Source of the DNA: Phorcus lineatus
Taxonomy: Eukaryota; Mollusca; Gastropoda; Trochida; Trochidae
Length of the DNA: 64,000 bases
Assembly: GCA_921293015.1 (NCBI GenBank)
Contig: OV121084.1
Location: 25,482,946 to 25,546,945, forward strand
Direction of reading: 5' to 3'
In this document: one piece after another, positions 1 to 11,500 of the stretch
How positions within the stretch are numbered: the stretch's first letter is position 1
Layout: each line of letters begins with the position of its first letter
Program-made: the position numbers and the translations under genes
Notes under the pieces: generated by a model
Told to the model about the DNA's origin: nothing
Databases searched by the model: none
What the model saw: only the letters and a program-made list of their open reading frames with translations

Positions 1-1656
1 GGAGGTGATCACGGTCGACACGTACCCCAGTAAACTCTCTGTCTTATAACCCTCACACTTGGCATCAGGGGAGAAGAAGTGGATGGTGCCAGTGTAGCAT
101 CTGTAGAGCGCCTTCCTGTTGTGACCTGGGCGTTTGAAGATGATGAACTGGGTGTTGGACTCTGCCCTGTTATGGTTATCATGACACAGTATACTGTCCC
201 CAGGGCTGAAGAAGGAGCAATGCTCTCTCCATCCTGACCTCAGAAGAATTGCCCTTTCATTTGGATCCGTTGTCAGGAGGCTATCATGGGCACCCTGGTT
301 GTACATCGAGAAGACATTGGTGTAGATGTCGCTGGTCGCCATGTTACAACATTCTTCATTCTTGTTTGTGCAGGTTGTTGCTTCGCTTCTGAACACTCGA
401 ATACAGGACTGAAGAAGTTTGTAATATTTGTCGCCATTGTAGATGGTTGGTTCAAAATCTCTGTGAAACTCCTCCCCGTAAAGATCCACCCACAGAGGAT
501 CCTTGTGATTGGCAAAGTAGGAAGAAGGTTTAGTGACACAGTTCTCAAGTCCCATGCTCCAGTACGTGTCCACTTTACCTGAGTAAGGGTTGGCTTGTGG
601 CTGGGCAATGAGTTCATTCCACCCCGACACGAAGAGATAGTCCGGCTGAGCTGCAAGTGCAGCCTTCATCTGTTTCTTGAAGGTCAGTCCTGACAGGGTA
701 CCTGCAGCTTGCCAAGGAATTGATGCACGGCCTGTCTGGAAGGTTTTGGTTACAGGGAACATGGTGCCAAGGGGCGAGTTTCGAGTCATCACTGGAGAGC
801 AGTCAGCATCAACTACAGACGTACTATACTGCCCTCTTGGTCCCATACACGGACTCATCATACGCCAGTATCCGTCTTTCGAGTATTTACTCACTGGTTG
901 ATTAGCCCAATTATGGACCACAGTGATTCCATTTGCCTCCAGTTGTGAAACGATAGATGGGTCCAATGCTTTTGAAGCGACGCCATGAATCACCTTCCGT
1001 CCGTTATGCTTCAGAATGAGGTCCTCATAAGAAGAGTTTGTGTAGACATTAGATAAAGCAGTCCTCCAAGCGTTGTCTCCCGAACTCAAAGGCAACCATG
1101 CAGCAATGTCTGGAGTGACAATTCCCTGGTCTCTCAGCTTCTTCCATTCCTCACATAGGACCTCAAGAGGTCGGTAGTTGATCACGTCAGCCTGGGTACT
1201 CATAATACCTAAGTTCGTCAGGTCGGCCAGGACAAAATCTACTCCAGCTTCGGTGATTTGCTTTGCATGTCGCCTCAACGTTGACTCAATATCGGGGCAG
1301 TCTGGTAGATGCCCGCTCTCGCCTGGACGCTTTCTGTAGATGCAGTAGAAACCAGCTTCTGGTTTCGTGTGGTAGTAGAATTGATGGGAGTTTGACGCAT
1401 GGTATTTTTCATAGATGTCATTCATTTTGAGTTTGTGGTTACTTCTTATAAGGTCCTCGATCGTGATCAACTTCCCGCCATTTTTGGTAACTGTCTGCTG
1501 GGCGTAGTACGCGTAGCTGTGCCACATTGAGTAGAAGATACCAACCCGTGGTAGCTGTCTTAGCGGTTCACCTTTGCTGGGCTCTAGGATGAATCCATTG
1601 CATGAGAGGATAGATAAAAGACAGCATATCCAAGAATTTATTCCACGGACAGCCAT
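1..1656 (-). CDS. Secreted glycoside-hydrolase-like protein (GH71/GH99-type barrel), 3' part beyond window
   Basis: Continuous 552-codon frame read from ATG at 1656 to the window edge without stop or intron, so the 3' end is missing. Residues 1-24 look like a signal peptide (WICCLLSILSC core), so the product should be secreted or lysosomal. Visible landmarks: the strand-like VGIFYSMWH (about 38-46), ADLTN (144-148), SGWNEL (344-349, with E348) and WVDLYGEEFHRDFEPT (about 389-404). Motifs of the type FxDxTN, SGWNEW and VDxFDxEYSRDIEP are known to me from GH71/GH99-like barrel proteins of bacteria and marine animals, so I infer a TIM-barrel hydrolase acting on a glycan; the substrate is unknown. 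The C-terminal part, from about residue 425, is cysteine-rich and may be a second module. I first considered hyaluronidase but saw none of its motifs. Gene model confidence is high, function moderate. Confidence 0.72.
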   Translation of the reverse strand, partial: MAVRGINSWICCLLSILSCNGFILEPSKGEPLRQLPRVGIFYSMWHSYAYYAQQTVTKNGGKLITIEDLIRSNHKLKMNDIYEKYHASNSHQFYYHTKPEAGFYCIYRKRPGESGHLPDCPDIESTLRRHAKQITEAGVDFVLADLTNLGIMSTQADVINYRPLEVLCEEWKKLRDQGIVTPDIAAWLPLSSGDNAWRTALSNVYTNSSYEDLILKHNGRKVIHGVASKALDPSIVSQLEANGITVVHNWANQPVSKYSKDGYWRMMSPCMGPRGQYSTSVVDADCSPVMTRNSPLGTMFPVTKTFQTGRASIPWQAAGTLSGLTFKKQMKAALAAQPDYLFVSGWNELIAQPQANPYSGKVDTYWSMGLENCVTKPSSYFANHKDPLWVDLYGEEFHRDFEPTIYNGDKYYKLLQSCIRVFRSEATTCTNKNEECCNMATSDIYTNVFSMYNQGAHDSLLTTDPNERAILLRSGWREHCSFFSPGDSILCHDNHNRAESNTQFIIFKRPGHNRKALYRCYTGTIHFFSPDAKCEGYKTESLLGYVSTVITS

Positions 1657-1773
1657 TTCGCAATGAAAATCTCAGTAACGAATGTTTGTCACACTGATAA
1701 ACCTGCTTATCTCGAATAGATTGGAGAAATGAAACGTTTGTCTGAAGTTGACATTATCAAAAGACAATAAAGA

Positions 1774-1783
1774 TTATATATAG
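1774..1783 (-). promoter_or_regulatory. TATA box candidate of the glycosidase-like gene
   Basis: On the minus strand the string CTATATATAA lies about 120 bp upstream of the ATG at 1656. Transcription starting about 30 bp downstream would give a 5' UTR of roughly 90 nt without an intron. The stretch is followed by unremarkable sequence up to the ATG. Confidence 0.4.
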
Positions 1784-1849
1784 TTCAGGCCGAACTTGGA
1801 AACAGTTTTATCTATCCATTGCAGATAAGGTTTTATATTTTAGTAACAT

Positions 1850-2078
1850 GATTTGCTAGGTTATAAAACTAGTATCCATGTGTACTGGACGTGATATCTA
1901 CACCTCTGTGTATTTATGAGGGTGTTTTTAGATTTTCATGGAAAACCAGTATTTGTCATACATATGTCTTTTGGACATGAAAAGTTCAGATGTTTTGATT
2001 TTATATCACAACATGTGACATTTAGGTTCGTATCAAAGGTAAAAAGTATGTTATGAAAATCACGGAGTGGCTCTTTAA
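1850..2078 (-). repeat. Partial family-A TTAA MITE (one half)
   Basis: About 229 bp matching one half of the full element at 2257-2733, in the opposite orientation. It ends in the family terminus GAGTGGCTCTTTAA. Together with the next copy it forms a large interrupted inverted repeat upstream of the glycosidase-like gene. Confidence 0.75.
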
Positions 2079-2256
2079 GTAATGGTTATTAAAGATATCT
2101 AACAAAAACTTACAGATTAGTTTAATTAAAATTAGGTTTCACAATAAATCAGTTTGATCTGACTTCAATAACAATTCTCTAGTCTTGAAAAAGATGGGGG
2201 GAAAGCGGTAACCTTATTTTGATGCTTGATGAACTTTCGATGCGTGTTATATACGC

Positions 2257-2733
2257 TTAAAGAGCCACTCCGTGATTTTCATAACATATTATTTACCTTT
2301 GATACGAACTTTAATGTCATGTGTGGTGATATAAAATGAAAACATCTTAACTTTCCATGTCGATTAGACATATATATGTCAAATACTGGTTTTCCATGAA
2401 AATCTGAAAACAGCCTTATACATGCACAGAGGTGTAGATATCACGTCCAATATACATGGATATTAGTTATATAACCTAACAAACGCTATCAACTCCTAAC
2501 TGCCCCCCTGGCTGTTTTAGATAAATCTCCAAAAATACGTTTGACTATTTGACGCGCGCCACTGTCCGGTTTTCGATCATAATTGCGACGTTCTAACTTC
2601 ATATTGTCACTGTAAAAAACCAATAAGCTTTAAAATGTGTCTTTTAGGTAACAGTGGATACTTCGCGATCAAATGACACCACTGATTAAGTTTGGCATAT
2701 ACGACTCCAACAACTCACGGAGTGGCTTTTTAA
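2257..2733. mobile_element. Full-length family-A MITE, 477 bp, TTAA-bounded
   Basis: Begins TTAAAGAGCCACTCCGTGA and ends in the inverted form TCACGGAGTGGCTTTTTAA. Long sub-terminal sequence is shared with copies at 9907-10382 and 32959-33287. It has no coding capacity. The TTAA at both ends suggests mobilisation by a piggyBac- or Kolobok-type transposase, which prefer TTAA; this is inference. The internal block around GTCCGGTTTTCGATCA is shared with family B, so the two families are related. Confidence 0.8.
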
Positions 2734-3920
2734 TGCGTTGTGGTTGTCTAGATCAGTAATTGGTATGCGAATGTATGGTTTGTCGTCCCTCAAACTGGTC
2801 TTGCCAACCTCACCAAAGGCATTATCTTGACTAATCCTCTTCTACACTGTTATTCAAGCATTTCGCCTCTTGAGCTAAATATATAATACAGATGTTTCCC
2901 CATGTCGTATTCACGTCTGATTCATCGTAAATATTGTAAAACATAAAATGAAATTAAAAGATGAGTTTTTATATGTCTGTTCTGTTCTTGGCTACTTGCT
3001 CCTGTCCAGTCCAACAATCCGCCTCTGTAACTGTTGTGTTCACTGTTAAATGCTTCACATTCTCTTTGACACACAAGTTGCCTTTTGTAAGTTAAGTCAA
3101 GTCCAGGCACTATCAGTGTCCTGCGGTACCAAACCTTTAATGCCAGTTTCATGCCCTGTTAACGACACTTCGTCTGACATTAGTAACGTGACGTCCTTAG
3201 AAGCCAGAATCAAACATCTAGATGTCAATTACTCTGAACACAAGCAACGTCTAACACACAAAAGAGACATTGTTAGTACTATATGTTACATGTATCATGG
3301 AAAAGGTTTGGAAGTTCAAAATTTTAATAATTAACCAACACACGTGTCTGAGTTAATAGTGTGAAATGTAGGTGGAAGCAAGAAATAACATAAACTGCAA
3401 GTGTAAATGTGTTTTGTGTCTGACTACGTCATGTTTACAGTATATAGTGCATCAGATGCACTTACAAATTTACAAGGCATTTAAAAAAAAGGTTCAAATG
3501 ATCTCTATTAAACTGAGAATAGAAGATGTAAACACTTTAAGATACCTCAATCCTGGGGAGTAATTTTCTTTCTTAACTCCTAGATCAAAACATATTTATA
3601 GAACTCTCACTTAATTTATTTTCTAGCCGATGAATAGATGGATGTTTCCACTTTTAACACTCCTTGAAATGTGTGTTGGTGACCAAACATAAAGAGAAAA
3701 ACACTCTCATTTCAATTTGGATTTAATGGTGATGAATATGTACAAATGGATGTTTATATTGACAAGATATTTAAGCAATGGACAAGACAAACACACCAAT
3801 AATATACTGACAAAAGGGATCTGATTCAAGAGGGACAGCCTCCCAGTTTAACACTCTCCCAATGAGCTATACCTGCCGATTATACAGATACTTCTACCAT
3901 TAACTAATGTCCATCAATAC
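2734..3920. other. Intergenic, no feature recognised
   Basis: AT-rich sequence between the glycosidase-like gene and the 3' flank of TANGO1. Short open frames here lack family motifs or coding composition. Confidence 0.5.
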
Positions 3921-3925
3921 TCTTC

Positions 3926-4391
3926 CAACAGAGGTAGCTCTGTCATTTATTCCTATACACACTCTTCTTCGGCTTCTGGCAGGTTTCCCTAGTGGCATAA
4001 TATTATAACATAAATTTCCTTGCAATATTCTATGCATGCTTCGGTAACATTATTGTTGTTACAAAAGCCTTTAAATTAAGGAAGTTGCTAAATAATAAAT
4101 AATGTTGAGATGTTATTTTATGAGTTGACTAGGATGTATTATTTTATTTTTTAACCGGGTGAGATATCTCACTTCTGTAAAGAAGGCTCAAAGTGCAAAG
4201 TGCATATTTGAATGAGGTTTAGCTTTCCGAAAATTAACTAAGGCGTCTTTAATGATAACTTTTAAAATGGCTTTGCTGACTGCGCAACTAACTTTGATTG
4301 CATCCAGTCAGGCTCCTTAATTTCTTGTCCGAGAAACGCTCATATTACGACAGAGGTTGTATAGGAATTTTTGATGGAGCCACCCCTGTTT
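3926..4391. mobile_element. Family-D inverted-repeat element, about 465 bp
   Basis: Left end AACAGAGGTAGCTCTGTCAT and, on the other strand at the right end, AACAGGGGTGGCTCCATCAA, each continuing into ATTCCTATACA. The right end also carries an inner block (GCGCAACTAACTTTGATTGC) that recurs at about 44550 and 51050. No coding frame. Probably a non-autonomous DNA transposon in the TANGO1 3' flank. Confidence 0.65.
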
Positions 4392-7134
4392 GGATAAAAT
4401 TATGTCTATCCTTTAAATAAATAATTTCTCATTGCTCGCAGAAAAAAATCCTATTTCAATTGCCAAAGTAAAATGCTTATCTGAGATCTCCATATAAAAA
4501 AGTACAGCCATGGGCTCTGTAGCTCATCAAACTGAAAAAATTGAAAAATATTGTAATACCACTTGGCTAAGGAGTGTGTACAAATTTCAGTCTTTTGAAC
4601 AGAGTTTGCAAATCAGGCTTAAGATTCTTAAGAGTCATTGGTCTATAAAGGAGAAGTGGTAACAGCGCAATGCCACGCACCCAGCCTGTCTGTAAGCCCG
4701 AATGAAGTAATCATTAATGAATTTGCATAATGAGGATAAGTAAATAAATCGCTCTTTACATCCTGCCATGCCAATAAGTTAAGCATCAAAATATTCTTGC
4801 AGCAACAAAATTCTATAAAACAGTTATATATACACACATAGAGTAAACACCTCAAATGTGTTCTCTGTGAGAATGATTATCATGAAGATGTAACACAATT
4901 GCACCAATATACATGAAAAACAGCTATTTCCAAAATCACCAGTTATTTGATATCTATTATTTACATCAACATGTAATAAATATTTACAAAACGTTCTCTA
5001 AAAACAAAATATCTAAATTTTGGCAACTTGGCCATATAAATGATTTGTATTATTACAACACAACATCAAAATACTGTTGGAGACAATTTCTGAATAACCA
5101 CCTTCCAAACTCTATACATTAGGACAGAACAGGTAATAGCTTGTTAACAAATTTTGTTGTTAAAATTTTTAATTTGAACCTCCTCATGTAAACAAACATT
5201 AACAGATAGGATCACAAAACATAATGAAACACAAACTGACAACATCCAAATGATATTTAAATGTGGTGGGTTGCGTCTCTTCAGGCAGTTTTTGGTAAGT
5301 CGTAGATGGCACCAATAATAAAATTCAGCGAGTTTAAGCTGGCAGATGACTAGAATTCAGCTGATATAAATATATAACATGGCTAAAGCTGAACACATTT
5401 GTCCAAGTATCAATTTCTTCTGATCAATATGAAGCTGCCCTTTTAAAAAATTAGTTCCCAGATGCCTATTTTAAAGTTTTCCTGACTCTTTTTCATAAAA
5501 TTAAAAACCATCAAATGAACATAACAGAATTCATTTTTTTCCTCACATAAGCTTGACAAAGAAATAATTGCCTATTGTTGTACCATACATTAACATTGGT
5601 CTATGAAAATCTTAGCGCTAAGAGACCTTTGAAAATAAAGGTCCTGGCCTTTTATAAGCTCTTGTTTTTCAAAACATTTTTCAAAACATTCCTACGGAAC
5701 TTTAACAAAAAATCATATTAGAAAAATACATTTAAATTGTCACTTAAGCTATTTACGTCGCTTCTCTATATAATGTATGTACTAGGTCTAAGCCATGTCT
5801 GAAATATCCATCTGTGTTATGATTAGAAGCCTTTAGAACAATCAGAAACATATAAATGATTTTGGAAAATAAAAATTTGTGCTCCAGAAAACCTTCTGAG
5901 TTATCCAAAAGAATACCGTAAATGAATTTGAGACAGTCGACTGAAATAACATCACTCTGTAATTTTAAAAGAACATATAGTTATCACTCATATCTACCGG
6001 GTAAGCTATCACAAGGTCGAGGTTACTAAGAAACATCACATGACAAGCTTACAATCCGCTGAACTTGACAAACCCAAAGTTTACTACTTCTTTCATAATT
6101 CCATTAATGTAACACTTATACAAAATCACTGATACCACAACAATAAAATGTTACAATAATTTTTATCATTATTTTTATCTCTGCAATGCAGATCAGAAAT
6201 TTACAAATATTGGCATAGAATGGAAGCTATTTCAACTTAATGTCATATCAAGAATTTCAAGAAGTATTTCTAAATCCTCTACTTATGAATTTCATAAAAA
6301 ATATATCAAGCATGTGTAATGCACAATGTTATTAAATAATGGATACTATTAATGAGAAACTTCATTTAACAACTGAATTATAGTATGAAAAGAAATAGTT
6401 TCTATTCTGGCCTTGTCATTTTATTCATCAATTATTTCAATGCGAGTTGGCAATGAAATCTTCACACACTTGAAAGGATATTTCAACAGATATTTGCTTC
6501 TCTTCAGCAGTAAAATATAAATTTTTCAAAGGATCGTACTTAAGGCTTAACGAATAGAAACCTTTGCAATTAATTTGAATTTGTTTATGTATATTTTGTA
6601 AGGCAAATAATAGCATGAAGTCAGTTCTCTTGCTTTCAAATCAAGGATGGAGAAACTTTTTGCAGAGAATTCATCTATGACAAAGTGATAGAATCAATGA
6701 AGACAAAACTTTGCCATTTTGAACACTAACAACATATGTGAAATAATGGAAGAGTGATATTTTCAAAATTGAATAAATTTCATCTAGGTAGTTTAAATAA
6801 TCAATGATAAGAAAAGTCTGCCATTATGAAACACTCACATCAAACTCGTAGAGAGTTATGGAAAAGGGGTATCTTCAACATTAAATATGTGATCTACGTA
6901 GCTTAAATAATCAAGGCAGTACTATTCTCCTCAAATATGTATCAATCTCTCTATATATAAATAACATGCTTAAAATATAGTTTTATGACCTTTTGAAAAT
7001 ACAAATGAGAAAATGAAATCTATAGATACAGAAGAGGTTTAATTGTGATCTTTGAGACACTTGTATTCTTCATTCATTCAAGGGAAATATTGCAGTGCCC
7101 CACCCACTGTTGACTGATATAGCAGGCTGGAGAC
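4392..7134. other. TANGO1 3' UTR / downstream flank
   Basis: AT-rich non-coding sequence downstream of the TANGO1 stop codon. Several TTTATT strings (AATAAA on the minus strand, for example near 6419) could be polyadenylation signals, but I cannot choose among them. No other gene is visible. Confidence 0.45.
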
Positions 7135-8536
7135 TTAAACTTGACTGTGCTGTCTTGGGGGGCGACCATCTCGGCCTGGGGGTGGGGGACGCACGTGGGG
7201 GGAAGACGTCCGAGGACCTGTAACATTGTCATGAATAAATGAACACAGTTAGAGTTGGCTTTCTCCAACCATAATTTTCAGTTGAGGGGATATCTGTGAT
7301 CCTGGGACATTGTCATATGTAAGGAGAACAAGGAAGAGTTTATAAATATAGTGTCTTTCACAGAGGATTTTGGAATCAATATTCGAGTGGCAATAACATT
7401 AAAGATCAAAGGGGTTTTAATTAAATGATTCAGCTTTTGGTTGTTTTCTGACAGATTAAAGAGCTTGGGTAAAGCTTGATTCCCTTTTTAATAGACATGT
7501 ATTTTAGAAGAAATAGGTAAAACAACTTCTTCATATCTAATAAATATTCCAGGCCTTATCAAATAAGCTATAAGTCAGACACCTCAAATATGAAATTTAA
7601 AAAATGATTAATAAAATAATGAATATAATGTCAAGTGTTAACAAACAAGTCAGTTTTAATGTGACTACATATACAAATTGGTGCAGCCATTTTTCTTCTC
7701 GTAAACATAGTTTAGTTTCATGACCGAAATTCAGTTAAATAGAAGGCAAGTAACTATCAAAAGCAACTCACCCATCCTGGGATCCACTCCATGGGGTGGG
7801 GGCATCCTTGGGGGAGGGGAACTGGCACTGAAGGGGGGAGGTCCTCTCGGGCTGGGCATCATGTCGGGGTGAGGAGGTCGATAGGGAGGAGTTCTCCTGT
7901 CCAAGGGGTGCGGGGGGCGTCTATCAAATGGGGGAGGGGATCTCCCTTCAGGCATTGGAGGTGGCATGCGTCCTCCTGGGGGTGGAGATCTGCCTTCAGG
8001 GTGTCCGTGAGGGGGTAACCTTGCCCCTGGGGGAGGCGGGCGACGGTCTGGAGGTGGAGGCAGTCTCTCGTGGGGTGACCTCCTGAACTCATCATCTCTG
8101 TGAAATTTGAATTGTGAATCATTAGAAATCATGTGTAAACATACTAAGGACAAATAATGGAATCATTACAGCTTTAATTCAATTCAATTTGGATAGCCTA
8201 GTTACTAAACTAAGAAACAAAATATCTAGATTATGATTCATAACTTATAATGTTTCTAATTTTGTCTTGTGTAGAGATTTGAAATAAAATTTGAAAAATA
8301 TATTGAGGTCACATAAAAAGATTGTTAATTGAAATAAAGTAGATCTGGAATCAACAAGTACAAAACCATTACAAAATGTTATACGATAAAGCTGAATTTG
8401 TATAGATTCAATATTTTGTATTGAGTCATGTAATGGACGATCATTTACTAAACTCACCTGAGATGAGGGGGTGGTATAGAACCTCGCGAGGGTGACCTCT
8501 CCATTCCAGGAGGGGGAGGGGGACCATTCATCATAC
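7135..8536 (-). other. MIA3: TANGO1 exons 26-28: proline-rich COPII-binding tail
   Basis: Last 160 or so residues are Pro/Arg-rich, with repeated PPPP, RRPPPP and EGRSPPP motifs, ending PRQHSQV at a TAA (7135-7137). In the family the proline-rich domain binds Sec23 through PPP motifs and organises ER exit sites. The final intron is 7218-7771. Confidence 0.9.
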
Positions 8537-11500
8537 CTGGGGAAACAAACACAATCAGAGAAGGTAATCAAACATCCCCTGCAAGGCAGGACTCATGCTA
8601 GTCCTATCACTGGCTTATTAGAGCCTTGCCTCATAACTGCAATGCCTCATAACTTGTGGTTTCGGTGCAGAACCCTCCTCAGTAATTAGATTCATAATAA
8701 CACCATCAGGTAAATAAGGAAATATGGCACATAAAATAAGGAAATATGGCACATAAAATAAGGAAATATGGCACATAAAATAAGGAAATATGGCATGATC
8801 TAAATTATTCAATGATTTTGGCTAGCAAGAGTTATTCCTTGTAGAGTGAGGTAAATACAGAATTTAGAAACTGCCTCAAGTTAGATAATGACTAGAGAAT
8901 TCAACTTTCGAGGAGGTGTGGTTAAGGAATATTGTGTATTTGAATAAAAGTCTTCATGAAGGCTATCGGAAGAGTTGCTGCTGATTGAACAACCAACTGT
9001 GTTTGTTATTCCTTTTTTCTATCTTACAAACATCTCCACTTGTAACAGAGGTCACATGGAGAGAATTGACTGAAGTGGGGAGAGAATGTAGTCTCATAAT
9101 CTGTACATGTACCTGGAGGGGGCAAGCCACGGGTGGGGAGGGGACGGATCAAACCCCCTGGGCCCATCTGTCTCCTCTCCAGCTCAGTTAGTCTGTAACA
9201 AGAACCTCAATTTACTTCTTTAATCAAAATCACTAGATTTTGATTTGGGGTACAAAGCCATGAAGCCTTTGATATATTTCAACTTTGAAATTAATCATAT
9301 GAGATATCATATCTCTGCTATACATGAGATTTGGATGTTGTATGCATGATATAATTGTACATCAATATACATAATCATAAACATGCAAAATAAAAGTAAT
9401 CTGATGGGTAATAAAAAAATAAAAAAATGAAACCTTTGATATGTTGACCGATACAACATGTTACTCATCATAAAAAATGTGCTCATCTTTATTTCTTTTG
9501 CTCCTGGTTAATACTTTTTTTTATAAAGAGTTGAATAGCTGTCAACCATAGCAACTCTGAATTGATTCAGCAGCAAAACTAAGTTTGAATGATTTGATAT
9601 GACACTGTACATACATTGTAATGTGCAACTGAATTGAAAAATAGATCATCATCTGTTCTCGATTTCAACTGAATAAAGATCATCTGGATGAAATCTAGAT
9701 AATGGAAAGTCCACAAGTCAACGTACTTCTGTCTCAGCACCCCGGCATCGTGACGAACCTCCTTCAACTCTCGCTCCGCAGCCCGGGCAGCCAGCTGTTC
9801 ACAGAACTCATTTATTGCATGTTCAACTTGAAATAGTTATAATAACATTCATAAAGTGCTTGACGTCTAAAAGAAGCCTCGTAGAGATAACAGCAAGAGG
9901 ATCCACTTAAAAAGCCACTCCGAGAGTTGTTGGAGTCATATATGCCAAACTTAATCAATGGTGTCACTTGATCGCGAAGTATCGACTCTTACCAAAAAGA
10001 CACATTTTAAAGCTTATTGTTTTTTTACAGTGACAATATTAAGGTAGAATTTGCAATTATGATCGAAAACCGGATAGTGGCGCACGTCAAATAGTCAAAC
10101 GTAATTTTGGAGACTTGTCTAAAAGAGCCAGGAGGGCAGTTAGGCGTTGATAATGTTTGTTAGGTTATATAACTAGTATCCATGTATATTGAACGTGATA
10201 TCTACACCTCTGTACATTTATAAGGCTGTTTTTAGATTTTCATGGAAAACCAGTATTTGTCATATAGATGTCTTTTGGACATGAAAAGTTAAGATATTTT
10301 GATTTTATATCACCACATATGACATTTAGGTTCGTATCAAAGGTAAATATTATGTTATGAAAATCACGGAGTGGCTCTTTAAATGGATCAACAGAAGTTG
10401 GTAGTAATTAAGAGAGAGGAGGGGGAGGTTAACACATGATTAGCTGCTTGAGGAAAAGGGGATCTAACCCGTAGAACTTTTAACTAACTCAGTTGTTGAT
10501 AAGTGTTGATGATGGATTTCACCTCCCTCATTTGAAATAGTTATCATCGAAGATTCTCATAAATTACTTTATAAATTATTAGGAATTGATGGTGATGTTT
10601 TGCTATATCATTTATGATATGGATAAATATTCATAAAAAAACTAAATTATTCTAATCTCTCTTCTGAATTTTTAACATGTTCTCATTACTTTGAATTAGG
10701 TATGTGTATCCAATTTTGTTATTGCTTCCCAGCTGATGAAGGACTAAAATGTCATTTTTTTCGAAACATCTTACCCAGTTTTCATGAGCCTTCTTTTCAT
10801 TTGCTGCAATCTGAAAAAGAAAATAAATTTTAAATTTTTTTTACATGACTTTTTCCAAATAATGTATATGTCTTTTATAATTGTTTGATCTTGTTAGTTT
10901 CTTAGCGTTGAAGGAGATAGATTACCAACTACTGACCTGTGACCTGAAGTCTCTCTCCGATGAGGCCAGCTCTCTTTTCAGTCCGTCAATCTGTGCTCTG
11001 AAATAAACGGATAAACAAATAACACCCTATTTTGGAATTGCAGATTACAAACATACTTACAGCACTCAATTAAATATCTATGAACAAACATTTGTTAAAA
11101 TACCAAATTTTCTTAACAGGAGATATATTTCTCATGTACATGTTAAGGGTATCACGATACACAAATGTGTCTGAGTGTATAAATTTTATGTACAGGAACT
11201 GTATCAATACATTCATTTTGCATAATAAATTTCTTCTTTAAAAAAACTCTTGTATTGTTCTATTGTGACTTTTTATCTTTTATTGTATATGTGACAATAT
11301 CTCATTCGATTTATCATTTAACAAATAATGTATACTCAAGTTATTTGTTTTTATTTACTTTAAGATGATAGTGTTTTTCAGAAAATACCCTTGACTTATT
11401 ATCATAAAATACTTGTTGTAGACACTTTAACCTGTAAACACAGTCTTTTCCACAATTTGAATGAAAAATATGTATTGTGAATCGTACTGTATCACTACCC

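Noticed and set aside
1..1656. Hyaluronidase
   Set aside because: After translation none of the hyaluronidase catalytic motifs appears; GH71/GH99-like motifs do.
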